NCBI RefSeq assembly: GCF_000611645.1
Contig: NW_014013514.1
Coordinates: 2,519 to 42,643, forward strand
Source: Monoraphidium neglectum
Taxonomy: Eukaryota; Chlorophyta; Chlorophyceae; Sphaeropleales; Selenastraceae
Length of the DNA: 40,125 nucleotides
Reading direction: 5' to 3'
Below are positions 22,808-31,712 of this stretch, piece by piece. Every line of letters starts with the position of its first letter. Position 1 is the first letter of the stretch. Position numbers and translations under genes: made by a program. The notes under the pieces are model-generated. The model saw only the letters and a program-made list of their open reading frames with translations, did not search any database and was not told the DNA's origin.

Positions 22808-24351
22808 ATGGGGCGTGCTATGAAGCTGAACGAAGAGGAGTTGGTGCTGTGCCGAAAGGCGTTCCAGAGCTTCGATAAGGACGGTGCGCTCGATTTATAT
22901 GTGATCGTGCACCGTGCACGGATGTAGAAACCGTCAACACAGCCAGAAGTTGTACCTTCCATACGTACAGCACGTTTATGCTGTGCATGACGCACCGCCG
23001 CTGCAACGCTGCTGCTTGTGCTGCTGCATCACGCGCCACGCACGCCAGGCAGCGGAACCATCGATGTCAAGGAGCTCAAGGCAGCACTCAGCTCCATGGG
23101 CCAGGAGATGAGGTGAGTGGGGGTTGGCCAGAGAGATACCGTAGTGACAGTGCCTGGCATGTCATCAAGCCTGATTGGTTATGAACCCGTATTCCCTGCA
23201 TCCCTCCCCTGCCTTGCCCACAGCGATGAAGAGCTCTTTGTCATGATCCACGACGTGAGCACTCATTGTATGCTCGACTCGGGGGACAGGGGTCCCTCTG
23301 GCAGCTGGAAACTCAAGGGGTTGCTCTGTGCACCGCCGCACTGGGTGTACGGGGGCGTCATCCGGGTTGGCCTAGCATATGTGATGCTACTGTTGGCCTG
23401 GCATGACTTTCGAGTATGTCGCCCTTACTTGGCAGCAACAGGCCACTGACGCCCTGCTGGCCGCAGGTCGATGAGGACAACAGTGGCGAGATAGAGTTTT
23501 CAGAGGTGATCGACTCTGGAGCAGGCGCTCGCAGGCTGAGCTCGGCTGCTCAAAGGGTCGGATTTAGCGCTGCCAGTGAGTGACACATGGATCCACGCCA
23601 CCCGCCTACTCACAATGCACGGCCTGGCGCCCACTACGCGAGTCCCAGTTCTGCAAGGTGATCTTGAAGCACAAGGCGGCTGCATCGGACAAGGAAGGCG
23701 CAGAGGCCGACACCCTTGACGCGTTTGTGGCGCTTGGTGGCAACGTAAGGGCAAGAACGCGCGTTGCCGCACGTGTGCCTGTCACATTGTTTGAACCGCT
23801 CAAGGGGTGCTGCTGTGAGGGCAAGCGTCAGGAGCTCACCACAGGAAGCTCAGCAGCTTCAAACTCTGCCGCCACGCCCGCAACAGCCGGACAGGAGCGG
23901 CAAGGTGTCAACTGAGAAGCTCCGTGCCACCATCAAGGTTAGGGCAGCCTGCCAAATGGTGGCACAAGCAAGAGGGATGCCGTCATGTGCGCGGCAACGC
24001 ACTGGGCTGGGTTGCGTGGTCTGTAAGCTTCAAGGTTGCCGGTGGAAACACAAGGGGCCACCACCGACCAGCTCACAGAGGTGCACGCGCAATGACGCCC
24101 CCCTCAAACTCAACAGGCATTTGAGCTCACATTGGACGTCGACCGCCTCATAAAAGAGGTGACTATGTTTTGTGAGGACCACCCACTAGCCAGCCCATTG
24201 CCCACTCGCTACTGAGTTGAGTGTCGGCTGCGCTGTTGCTGCATGTCCGCAGCCTCACTGACACAGCCTTGCTGCCTGGCCCGACCAGGTCGACCTGGAC
24301 CGCAGCGGCTTCCTGGACTTCAAGGAGTTTGCCGCCATCCTCAAGGGATGA
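22808..24351 (+). CDS. Calmodulin-like protein with four EF-hands (153 aa)
   Basis: Eight exons: 22808-22883, 23049-23112, 23224-23254, 23467-23505, 23649-23744, 23887-23937, 24117-24158 and 24289-24351. All have GT-AG borders and consistent phase, giving 153 residues. Loop 1 (23-34, DKDGSGTIDVKE), loop 2 (59-70, DEDNSGEIEFSE) and loop 4 (135-146, DLDRSGFLDFKE) have the canonical calcium ligands, including Glu at position 12. Loop 3 (102-113, NPDRSGKVSTEK) has Asn at position 1 and Lys at position 12 and is probably silent. The helix between loops 2 and 3 (FCKVILKH followed by DTLDAFVALGGN) is longer than in calmodulin. Introns lie directly before the VD of loops 2 and 4, consistent with an ancestral two-hand duplication. 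It should be a calcium sensor. Similarity to ciliary EF-hand proteins such as the outer-arm docking subunit DC3 is possible but only a guess. Confidence 0.88.
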
Positions 24352-24886
24352 TTTGTGGCGGGCACTGCAGGCCGCGCATGGTGTCGCGTTAAGACATCGG
24401 CTCTGCTTGTGCAGCTTGTTCTGCTATTGCTGAGCTGTTGTTCACGTCTGCTGTGGCTGGAAGTTTAAGTTGTGCCTTGATGTTTGCAACTTGTGAGTGC
24501 TTCTGTGTGGCTATGGATGCATTGATTCCTTGTACCTAGTTACTTCATCCGCACAAACAACGGGTTCCATGTAATGTGCCTGGCAGGATTGGGTGTGGGT
24601 ATGCAAGCGCACAGCACGTGCCACTGGCCTCTATTGCATCTTGCGAACTGTTGTGGTGCGCTCGGCGTGTGAAGCAGTGGAACCAGCAGGTTTGCCGGTG
24701 CTGCACCGCTCCTCGCACCAAACTGGAGATGGACTACTGCTGATGGAAGATACTACAGGACTGCCATGCAAAACGGTCGAGAGCGCACACCAGGGTTCCT
24801 CTGCATGCGCAACAAAACTCACGCAAACCGCCACCAGGCCAACGGCGACTGCGGTGTCGCCGACAAAAGCCCGCTTGTCTGTCCAA
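24352..24886. other. Convergent spacer between the EF-hand gene and GET4
   Basis: Contains the 3' untranslated regions of both genes, which are transcribed towards each other. The TGTAA at 24570-24574 fits the EF-hand gene. I found no matching signal for GET4 on the minus strand. No further gene is seen. Confidence 0.5.
24570..24574 (+). terminator. Candidate TGTAA poly(A) signal of the EF-hand gene
   Basis: TGTAA is the usual poly(A) signal in chlorophyte nuclear genes. This copy lies about 220 bases after the stop at 24351. Confidence 0.5.
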
Positions 24887-25852
24887 TTAGTCCTCCTCGT
24901 CACCCTCCAGCAGGCCGCGCAGGAGGCCCGCCAGCAGCCCCCCGCCGCCGCCGCCGCCCCCCGCGTCCAAATAGAGCTCCTCTATGCGCGCCAGGTACGC
25001 CCCCAGGGTGGGGTCTCGCGCCAGGGAGGGGCCGTACTTGGCCTTGAGTAGCTTCTCGAGCCGCGTGCTGCGCTGCTGCAGCGCTGTCAACAGGAACTGG
25101 CAGAAGTGCAGAAGCGGGGAGTCCGGCAGGGGGGCCCCGCCGGCCCACGGCCGCCGCTTGCAAGCGTCGAGCACCGCGTCCGCGTGCTGCAGCTGGCGGC
25201 CGGTCGTTGACGAGTGGGCGCAGGCAAGCGTCTGCAGCACTGCGCGCGCCGCAAACAGGTCCAGCTCCTCTGCAGGCGCCTCGGCGGCGCAGCCGGCAAG
25301 TGCGGCCGCGAACGCGCCAGCGTCGGCGCCACGCGCGAAGTGCACAGAGGCGCGGCCGAGCTGGCGCCAGCCGTACGCGGCTATGAGGTGCTGTGCGAAG
25401 AGGTCGTGGAGCTCGCGCACGCCTGCGTCGGCGCCCTGCTTGTGCGCCCACTTGACCGCCGCCGTGACGAACCGGCTGCACGCGTCGACGCCGGCGGCGT
25501 CCTCCGCGCTGTGGGCGGGCATCGCACGTACGATGTCGCAGAGCGCGCCGAGCGCCACAGGGCCCGCGGGCGCCTTGTCTGCGACGTAGGCATCAACGAG
25601 CATGGTGCCCAGCTCTGTGCCGCACGTGATCTGGCCGCCGCGCAGCTGCTGCACCGCGCCCTCACTGAGCACGGTGTAGGCCTCGTCCAGCTGCTTGCGG
25701 GTGTGGTAGCGGTGGTAGGTGGTCTTGTACATCTGCTGCGCCTCGTAGAACGCGCCGGCGTCCAGCTGCGCCTTGACGCGCTGGAGCGCCTTCTGGACGC
25801 CCGCAGACGTCGCCGTCCCTGAGGCCGATGCCATCGCTGCGGCCGGCCCCAC
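24887..25852 (-). CDS. GET4: GET4 homologue (tail-anchored protein targeting)
   Basis: A single uninterrupted reading frame of 321 residues, close to the usual GET4 length. GET4 is the all-helical adaptor that, with GET5 and SGT2-like factors, hands tail-anchored membrane proteins to the GET3 ATPase for insertion into the ER. Recognisable segments are VKAQLDAGAFYEAQQMYKTT followed by YHRYHTRKQLDEAYTVLSEG near residues 25-65, and GTELGTMLVDAYV near residue 80. Further on are LHDLFAQHLIA, FARGADAGAFAAAL and the late FCQFLLTALQQRS stretch. The C-terminus is a Gly run followed by an acidic tail (LEGDEED). It is one of the few intronless genes here. It is convergent with the EF-hand gene and divergent from the PSB33-like gene. 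An alternative ATG lies six codons in (MASASG). Confidence 0.92.
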   Translation of the reverse strand: MGPAAAMASASGTATSAGVQKALQRVKAQLDAGAFYEAQQMYKTTYHRYHTRKQLDEAYTVLSEGAVQQLRGGQITCGTELGTMLVDAYVADKAPAGPVALGALCDIVRAMPAHSAEDAAGVDACSRFVTAAVKWAHKQGADAGVRELHDLFAQHLIAAYGWRQLGRASVHFARGADAGAFAAALAGCAAEAPAEELDLFAARAVLQTLACAHSSTTGRQLQHADAVLDACKRRPWAGGAPLPDSPLLHFCQFLLTALQQRSTRLEKLLKAKYGPSLARDPTLGAYLARIEELYLDAGGGGGGGGLLAGLLRGLLEGDEED

Positions 25853-26367
25853 AAGTGCAGCTGCTGCGGAGCTGTGGCTGGCGCTGATTGCTGGTGCGCT
25901 GTGTGCAACTGGCGTTTGTTGGGCCAGGGCCCTGGCTCAAGTGGCAGCTGATGCTGCTCGTGTGTCACTGACAGCGTGCAAGTGCAAGCGGCAACTGCTG
26001 CGCCGCACACGATCTGCCGGTGTCGTGGAACTGGCTGATTTCAGATGTTCCGTTGCAGGTTGTGGAAGACCCTCGGAAGCAGGCACCTTGCTGCGAGAAA
26101 ATGCCTGGATCGATGTGCATGCGTATTAGCACCCAAGTGCATGGAACGCTGCGTATGCTGTACGTGATCAGAAAAGCATGGTGTCATAGTACAAGAATCA
26201 GACTGCAGGTAAGGTGCTGAAGCAGGTGCAGCTGCTTCCGCCACAATCTCCACACACCCACCCCAGGCACACCCCGCACAAAAATCGAAATCGTTCGTAG
26301 CACTCTCATTGCTGCGCGCTAGCTATCACAAGTATCTTTACCTTGAAAGTTGATCCAATCAAGCACA
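25853..26367. promoter_or_regulatory. Head-to-head spacer between GET4 and the PSB33-like gene
   Basis: About 515 bases between two divergent start codons, presumably holding both promoters and leaders. The half next to 26368 is AT-richer (26270-26350). No gene or clear core element is recognised. Confidence 0.45.
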
Positions 26368-28935
26368 ATGGCTCTCGCTCAGCAGCAGCAGCGCGTGGCG
26401 GGCAGCAGGCAGGGGCAGAGGCAGGCCTTCAGCGCCCGCGCTCCAGGCAGCGCCCTGCGTGCTGTGAAGCCCGCTGGCATGGGCCGCAGCCTGCGTCTGG
26501 AGCGCGCTTGCCTGGTCCGTGCCACCGCTGAGGAGCAAGGTGCGGATTGAAGAGTGTGGTGTTTGCTGCTTCGGGCCCTCCGTCCGCATAGAGCTGCGCC
26601 TTGATCCTCACGCGCGTGCACGCGATACGCAGAGGTCAAGCAGGTTGTCGTGAACCAGGCCTCGGCCCCAGCAGACGCAGAGGACAACTGGATCCCTGTC
26701 TGCCGCCCTGAGGACCTCCCCAAGGGTGCGCGCCGCTCGCATGCCATGAGGCTGCTTGGAGGGTCAAGCATATGTCTTCAGCATATGTTTTTTGAGGCCT
26801 TTGAGCGCGCGGGAATCCCTTCTTTGCCTGCAAGCGTGTCAGCGATTACGTGCACCCCACGCGCACATAGCGTTTGTGGTGCGGTGCCCCGTGGCCACAC
26901 GCACGCGCTCGACCGGCGCCGCCGGCTGTGTCCGCAGTTCAAATGTATTGTGGCACTGGTCAGGACACTCACCACGCCAGCACACGTGTGCATCGCACAA
27001 CAGTGGCTCACGCAGAATTGCGCGCCACCCCGCCCCTTGTCTGTGTTGCAGGCGTGCGCAAGGAGTTTGACGTGAACGGCCTGTCGGTGCTGGTGTTTTG
27101 GTACCGCAATGCACTGTACGCCATCGAGAGCCGCTCCCCCGCTGAGGGCGCGTACGCCGAGGGCTTCATCAAGGCCAAGTTCACGCAGGTGCGTGCGCAC
27201 GGGCAGGGCTGGTGCGGTAGGCATGGTTGGGTTTCTTTGGTGGCCTGGTGTGGCACACGCAACCGCCATCATGCTACAAGGGCGCTCTGATGAGGCAATT
27301 ATCATTCGATGCTCTGGACAGGTCTGCCAGTGGCTGCACAACCGAGCGCCGGCGGCGCCCGCACCTGCGGGAAAAGCGCAGCCGTGACGGTGCCGATGGC
27401 TTGCGCCCCGAGCCGCGTCCCCGCAAACACGCCGCCAACACCCTCCCCCTGGCCCCCGGCCCTCCACTACTCCCCCCAGGACTACGCCATTGAGTGCCCC
27501 TCCACCGGAAGCCTGTTCAGCCTGAAGGACGGCTCCATCGTCAGTTGGTACCCCAACAACCCCGTGCTGCGCGCGCTGACGCCCACCAACACCTGCCGGC
27601 GGCTGGAGATCTACCCCCTCAAGATCTCGCAGGACGCGGTCTACGTGGACACCAGCAACGCGCGGCTCGGGACGCGCGCGCAGTCGGGCCGCGGCGGCGC
27701 GGGTGCGTGGCTTGCACGCCGGGGCGGATGGGCTGGCCCAGGATGGGGGAGGGAGGGAGGGGTGTGTGCAGNNNNNNNNNNNNNNNNNNNNNNNNNNNNN
27801 NNNNNNNNNNNNNNNNNNNNNNNNNNNNNNNNNNNNNNNNNNNNNNNNNNNNNNNNNNNNNNNNNNNNNNNNNNNNNNNNNNNNNNNNNNNNNNNNNNNN
27901 NNNNNNNNNNNNNNNNNNNNNNNNNNNNNNNNNNNNNNNNNNNNNNNNNNNNNNNNNNNNNNNNNNNNNNNNNNNNNNNNNNNNNNNNNNNNNNNNNNNN
28001 NNNNNNNNNNNNNNNNNNNNNNNNNNNNNNNNNNNNNNNNNNNNNNNNNNNNNNNNNNNNNNNNNNNNNNNNNNNNNNNNNNNNNNNNNNNNNNNNNNNN
28101 NNNNNNNNNNNNNNNNNNNNNNNNNNNNNNNNNNNNNNNAGGGAGGGGTGTGTGCAGTGTGTGCGATCCCCTTGACAGGCGCCTGGCAAGGCAACGCCAC
28201 ACAGTCAGGCCGCCGCTTCTCCTTGGTTTTTGGCTTGGTTGTGGAGACAAACGCTGGTCGGGGGGGCGTTTCAAGGATGCAGCCGCTTTGCCGTGTGGCC
28301 CTCTCGCACCCTCCCCCCCACCAACAGCCCCACCCCGCCGCATGCCGCTCCCTCCCCCCCAGGCACCTCCCTGGAGGACAACAATGTGTTCAGCGTGCAG
28401 CCCACAGTGTACTTTGAGGGCCAGGACCCCACTGTGGAGGCAGCCAGCGTCTACTCAACGGGGCCGGCCGCTAAGCTGGACCCCGCCACCGTGACTGTCG
28501 GCATCCTGGCAGTTGGCATCGTGGGCGTCGCGGGCACAGCCACAGCGCTCTACTACGAGGTGCGGGCCCAGGCTGCTCGTGTGGTTTGGGGGGGGGGGTG
28601 TAAGGGCGGCTGGTGGGCGCAGCGCGGGGATGTGGTGTGGCGCAGCGGCGCTTGCGAAATGGCGTGGCAGGAGAACGTGGGTGGGGCTGAGGGAGCGCCC
28701 AGACCTGAAGAGCGGCTTTCCACCAGGATGCCAAAAAACAGTCGTCTAGCCACCCTGCAACACGCTGTGATTGCTCGCTGACATTCTTGCGGCTGCACCC
28801 ACCTGATTCGCGCTCTGTGCGCAGAGCGTGGCCGCCCTGGCTGGGTTCTGGGTCGTCCTGGGCGGCCTGGCGGCGGTGGTTGGCTTCAACTACGTCAACA
28901 GCACTGTCAAGGACGACGGCTCCCCGCGGCAGTGA
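26368..28935 (+). CDS. PSB33: PSB33/TEF5-like Rieske-fold thylakoid membrane protein
   Basis: Six exons: 26368-26539, 26633-26725, 27052-27188, 27480-27702, 28363-28559 and 28825-28935. Borders are GT-AG and phases agree, giving 310 residues. Residues 1 to about 50 are rich in Ala, Arg, Gln and Ser with almost no acidic residues, like a chloroplast transit peptide. The Rieske-type domain runs from EDNWIPVCRPEDLPKG through FWYRNALYAIESRSPAEGAY (about 104-123) to DYAIECPSTGSLFSLKDG (135-152) and WYPNNPVLRALTP. This is the pattern of PSB33/TEF5, which helps keep photosystem II-LHCII supercomplexes organised. The first Cys-x-His ligand pair is replaced (IESRSP), and in the second box only Cys140 remains, so no 2Fe-2S cluster is expected, as in the family. 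Two hydrophobic helices end the protein (about 250-272 and 275-300). The assembly gap lies in the intron 27703-28362. Phase matches across it, so no exon need be missing. Confidence 0.9.
27754..27771. repeat. 18-mer at the left edge of the gap, identical to 28140-28157
   Basis: The sequence agggaggggtgtgtgcag ends exactly at the gap and restarts exactly after it. Additional GGGA units precede it. This is what a collapsed or unspanned tandem repeat would leave. Confidence 0.9.
27772..28139. other. Assembly gap (368 N) inside a PSB33-like intron
   Basis: A run of undetermined bases. The flanking exons join in phase (G at 27702 with GC at 28363 makes Gly), so the gap is most likely intronic. 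Open frames running through it are artefacts. Confidence 0.97.
28140..28157. repeat. 18-mer at the right edge of the gap, identical to 27754-27771
   Basis: First 18 bases after the gap, the same as the last 18 before it. The following gtgtgcgatcc is unique. Confidence 0.9.
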
Positions 28936-29374
28936 TGCGGGCGTGGGCTCGCCCGGGTTTTTGTTTGAGTGTGGTTTGCAGAGGGCTTGAGAAACGCACC
29001 AGCCTTGCGGCGGCGCCGCCTCTTTTGCTGGAGGTCGAGCGCGGGCTGGCGCGCAAGGTGGGTCTACCCTCGTCGCGGCAATTTTGGGTGTCCGCCCCGT
29101 GAGGTGTGAGGGCCTGGCGCGCTTTCAGTTGTGGTGTGGGGTGCTTGTGGCGAAGTTCGGCCACTGCTTGGGGGGGCGGCAATGAGATCGCCATCCGCAG
29201 GGTCAGCACCCTGAGTATATGCTTGCGCTGACATTTGATTGCGATATTGAACGCAAGGCCAGCGCCATCCCTCTCCCCCCAAAGCAATTCCCCGCCCTCT
29301 GAACTTTTGGCTGCAAGTGTTTGCCAGTTGGCGCTGTGCTATGCTTTCGAGAGCGAGTTGCTTGTCATCCATCG

Positions 29375-29379
29375 TGTAA
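29375..29379 (+). terminator. Candidate TGTAA poly(A) signal of the PSB33-like gene
   Basis: TGTAA about 440 bases after the stop at 28935, in an AT-richer stretch. Confidence 0.45.
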
Positions 29380-29672
29380 TCACTGCTTTGCCGGGTGCAT
29401 TGCAGCAGAGTTGTGCAACATGCATAGAAGAAGAGATGCTGTGCAGTAGAAGGATAGCAAGACGACTGTTATTCAATTGTCTCCGCTGCTCATGAGGCTG
29501 TGGCTGGTCAAATGATGCCACGTCTGCTGGTGCTGGTGATGCTTTGCTGCTCTGCCGCTCTGCTGCTGTTGCTTCTGTCACAAACAGATCTTTACATGGC
29601 TGTTCAAGTGGGTTTCAGTGACAAGTGTATCCAGTGGACCCCAAGCACGTGCGAAACCGACAACTTCCTTTC

Positions 29673-29773
29673 CAGGGACTGAATACAGGACTTGGGCATG
29701 CAATTCAATGCAAGGGAAAAAAACAGGGACTGAATACAGGACTTGGGCATGCATCTCAATGCAAGGGAAAAAA
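29673..29773. repeat. Direct tandem duplication, 51-base unit, two copies
   Basis: Copy one is 29673-29723 and copy two 29724-29773. Each starts cagggactgaatacagg and ends in a run of A. The copies differ at only two or three bases, so the duplication is recent. The unit contains gggcatgca and a terminal A-run. Confidence 0.92.
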
Positions 29774-30887
29774 GGGTAGAGGAAAGTCAAGAGGCACCGG
29801 TGTGCATGGAAGCGATTAGGTGCCGCGGTCTGTCATGCGTGCGCGCAGCCGCGCTCATGCCCGCGCACATGCTAGTGCGTACTTGGTTGTAATTGCTGCA
29901 TGCACAGGATGCATACCGTGCGTACCAGCGAAGGGCAACTACGCAGGGTTTGCGCCATCCTCCAGAGACCTCGAGGCGCAGGGCTGTGCAGTGACGCTGC
30001 GCCATCACAACACGAGGCGCACCGAATCCCGTGTAGGTTCGCCCAGACCTGAGGCTGCAGGGGTGCGCGCTTACAGGCATGATTTCAGACGTTCTCAAAG
30101 CCCACACCCAGCCCGTCTCATGAAAAGCCAGCCCGTCTGTTGAAAGTGCACTTTTGAGTGCACGTTGCTCGTGGTAGCTGCAATCAGCAAGCCCTGGTAC
30201 TTCGTGCCAGGAGCCCGCACTTCAATGATAGAATCGCTTCCCTTTGCAGCCAGCAGCACTGCCAGCAGCCACTCTCAACCGGCAGGCTTCCAGCAGGAGG
30301 CTCCAGGGCAGCGCCGGGTCCCTCATTCCCAAAACATCATTTGCCCCGGGCCCCGCCCCCACAACGGCCCTGCCGGTGCCCGCCGCCGCTCCCGCAGCAG
30401 GCGAAGCATGTTGCCCCAGACAGAGATGGCATGTGGGGCCACGAGACACGAAGAAGATGACCAGCTGGTCTGGCCGCAGGATGGAGGTGTATACGGTCAG
30501 CATGTGCACGCACACTGATACCATGTTCGAGGTCAGGCCGGCGCTGATCTGTGCAGCAGCGACGCTCAGCCGGGTGCTGTCCTTGGGTGCGTCTATGCAC
30601 TGTGCTAGAAGGGCGGCTCACTCCTGCCTGCCGAGGCGGACACGCCCTTCCAGGTCCTGTTGTGGTGCGAGGGGGAAGTGGGGGGCGGGATTGACGATTG
30701 CGCGACACGATGGCCGCCTCTCATATGTGTGCACAGCATGCAGGAGCCGCGTCGCCACAATCCGCGAGTGTCCTTCACAAGAGCCTGGGTTACGAGGGGC
30801 AGGCAGTGATAGCATCTGCGCAGCTGATGAAGGAGCACGCTGGACAGCACAACGTGCCTGGGGGACGATGCGGGTGCTGCATTCCGC

Positions 30888-30940
30888 CATCCATCCATCC
30901 AGCCAGCCAGCCAGCCAGCCGGCCAGCCAGCCAGCCAGCC
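30888..30940. repeat. CCAT / AGCC tetranucleotide repeat
   Basis: About three CCAT units followed by about ten AGCC units with one GGCC interruption. It creates long Ser/Gln/Pro/Ala or Gly/Trp/Leu/Ala artefact frames on both strands. Confidence 0.9.
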
Positions 30941-31712
30941 ACGCCGCATACATCTGCCCCAGCTCCCCTGCACCGTGGAAGCTCAGGGCTCATGACCTGT
31001 GCTCAACGTGCCTGCAGCAAGCTGACATGTCTACACTGACGTTTTCTGGGCCTCTTTGCTCGTGTGACGCATGTCGTGTTGTGCGAGGTGGCGCGCATCT
31101 ATCTGTCAGGAACCCAACAGCCACCAACAGGTCCGATTGATGACGTGCAACGCCACTGCCTTGTTGAGCCCAGTAGACCGACCCCTGCTTGGTGACATTC
31201 TCAAAACATATTCCTTGTAAAAGGGAGGCTGCCTGACACTGGTCAGAGAGCGGCGATCGCAGCGGCAGCAGCTCGTGATCACCACCTGCGGACAGGCCTG
31301 TGAAAGGGCAGCGCATACGCCGGGCAACATGGCCTTATGCAACAAACATCCAGATTGATCAGAGTTGAAGAATTCATCCCCCCCAGATTCTCCCTTTGGG
31401 GTTTGACCACTTGGCCGTGATCAGCCGCGGGCGCAGCGGCTGCTGCTTGACATGATGATTGCGTTCCTTTCGTCACAACGGCGTTGACACATCGCTACTT
31501 GATCATGACATGACCACGTTACATAGTTTGCCTTTGTCCGGTCTGTTGAGCACCACGTCCGTGTGCTCGCGGTCTCCAAAAAACGCGCCTTTGCGCGCAG
31601 TACAACTGACAGGGCGATGAGAAGATAGCGCTCGGACCTGTAAAGTACTCCGATCGGCGTTGGCGGGGCCAGGGCCCGGTCAATTGACCTTGGGCACAGC
31701 ACATACAGCAGC

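Larger units (their letters stand above)
28936..31712. other. Gene-poor spacer, about 2.8 kb
   Basis: The first 0.45 kb is the likely 3' untranslated region of the PSB33-like gene, with TGTAA at 29375-29379. The rest holds a 51-base duplication (29673-29773), a CCAT/AGCC repeat (30888-30940) and many short frames without family signatures or splice structure. The last few hundred bases should include the promoter of the gene at 31713. I see no gene I can support. Confidence 0.5.

Noticed and set aside
26778..28343. Long frames passing through the assembly gap
   Set aside because: They are open only because undetermined bases contain no stop codons.
29500..29682. 60-residue frame with a hydrophobic N-terminus (LLVLVMLCCSAALLLLLL)
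   Set aside because: It resembles a signal peptide but arises from CTG-rich DNA in an apparent spacer, with no conserved mature part.
30222..30590. Minus-strand stretch with VCVHMLTVYTSILRPDQLVIFF
   Set aside because: It has a protein-like look in one frame, but no family I recognise, no start or splice context, and stops on both sides. A decayed gene fragment cannot be excluded.
30244..31140. 298-residue plus-strand open frame
   Set aside because: Composition is erratic, it runs through the AGCC repeat as SQPASQPA, and no motif or conserved segment is visible.
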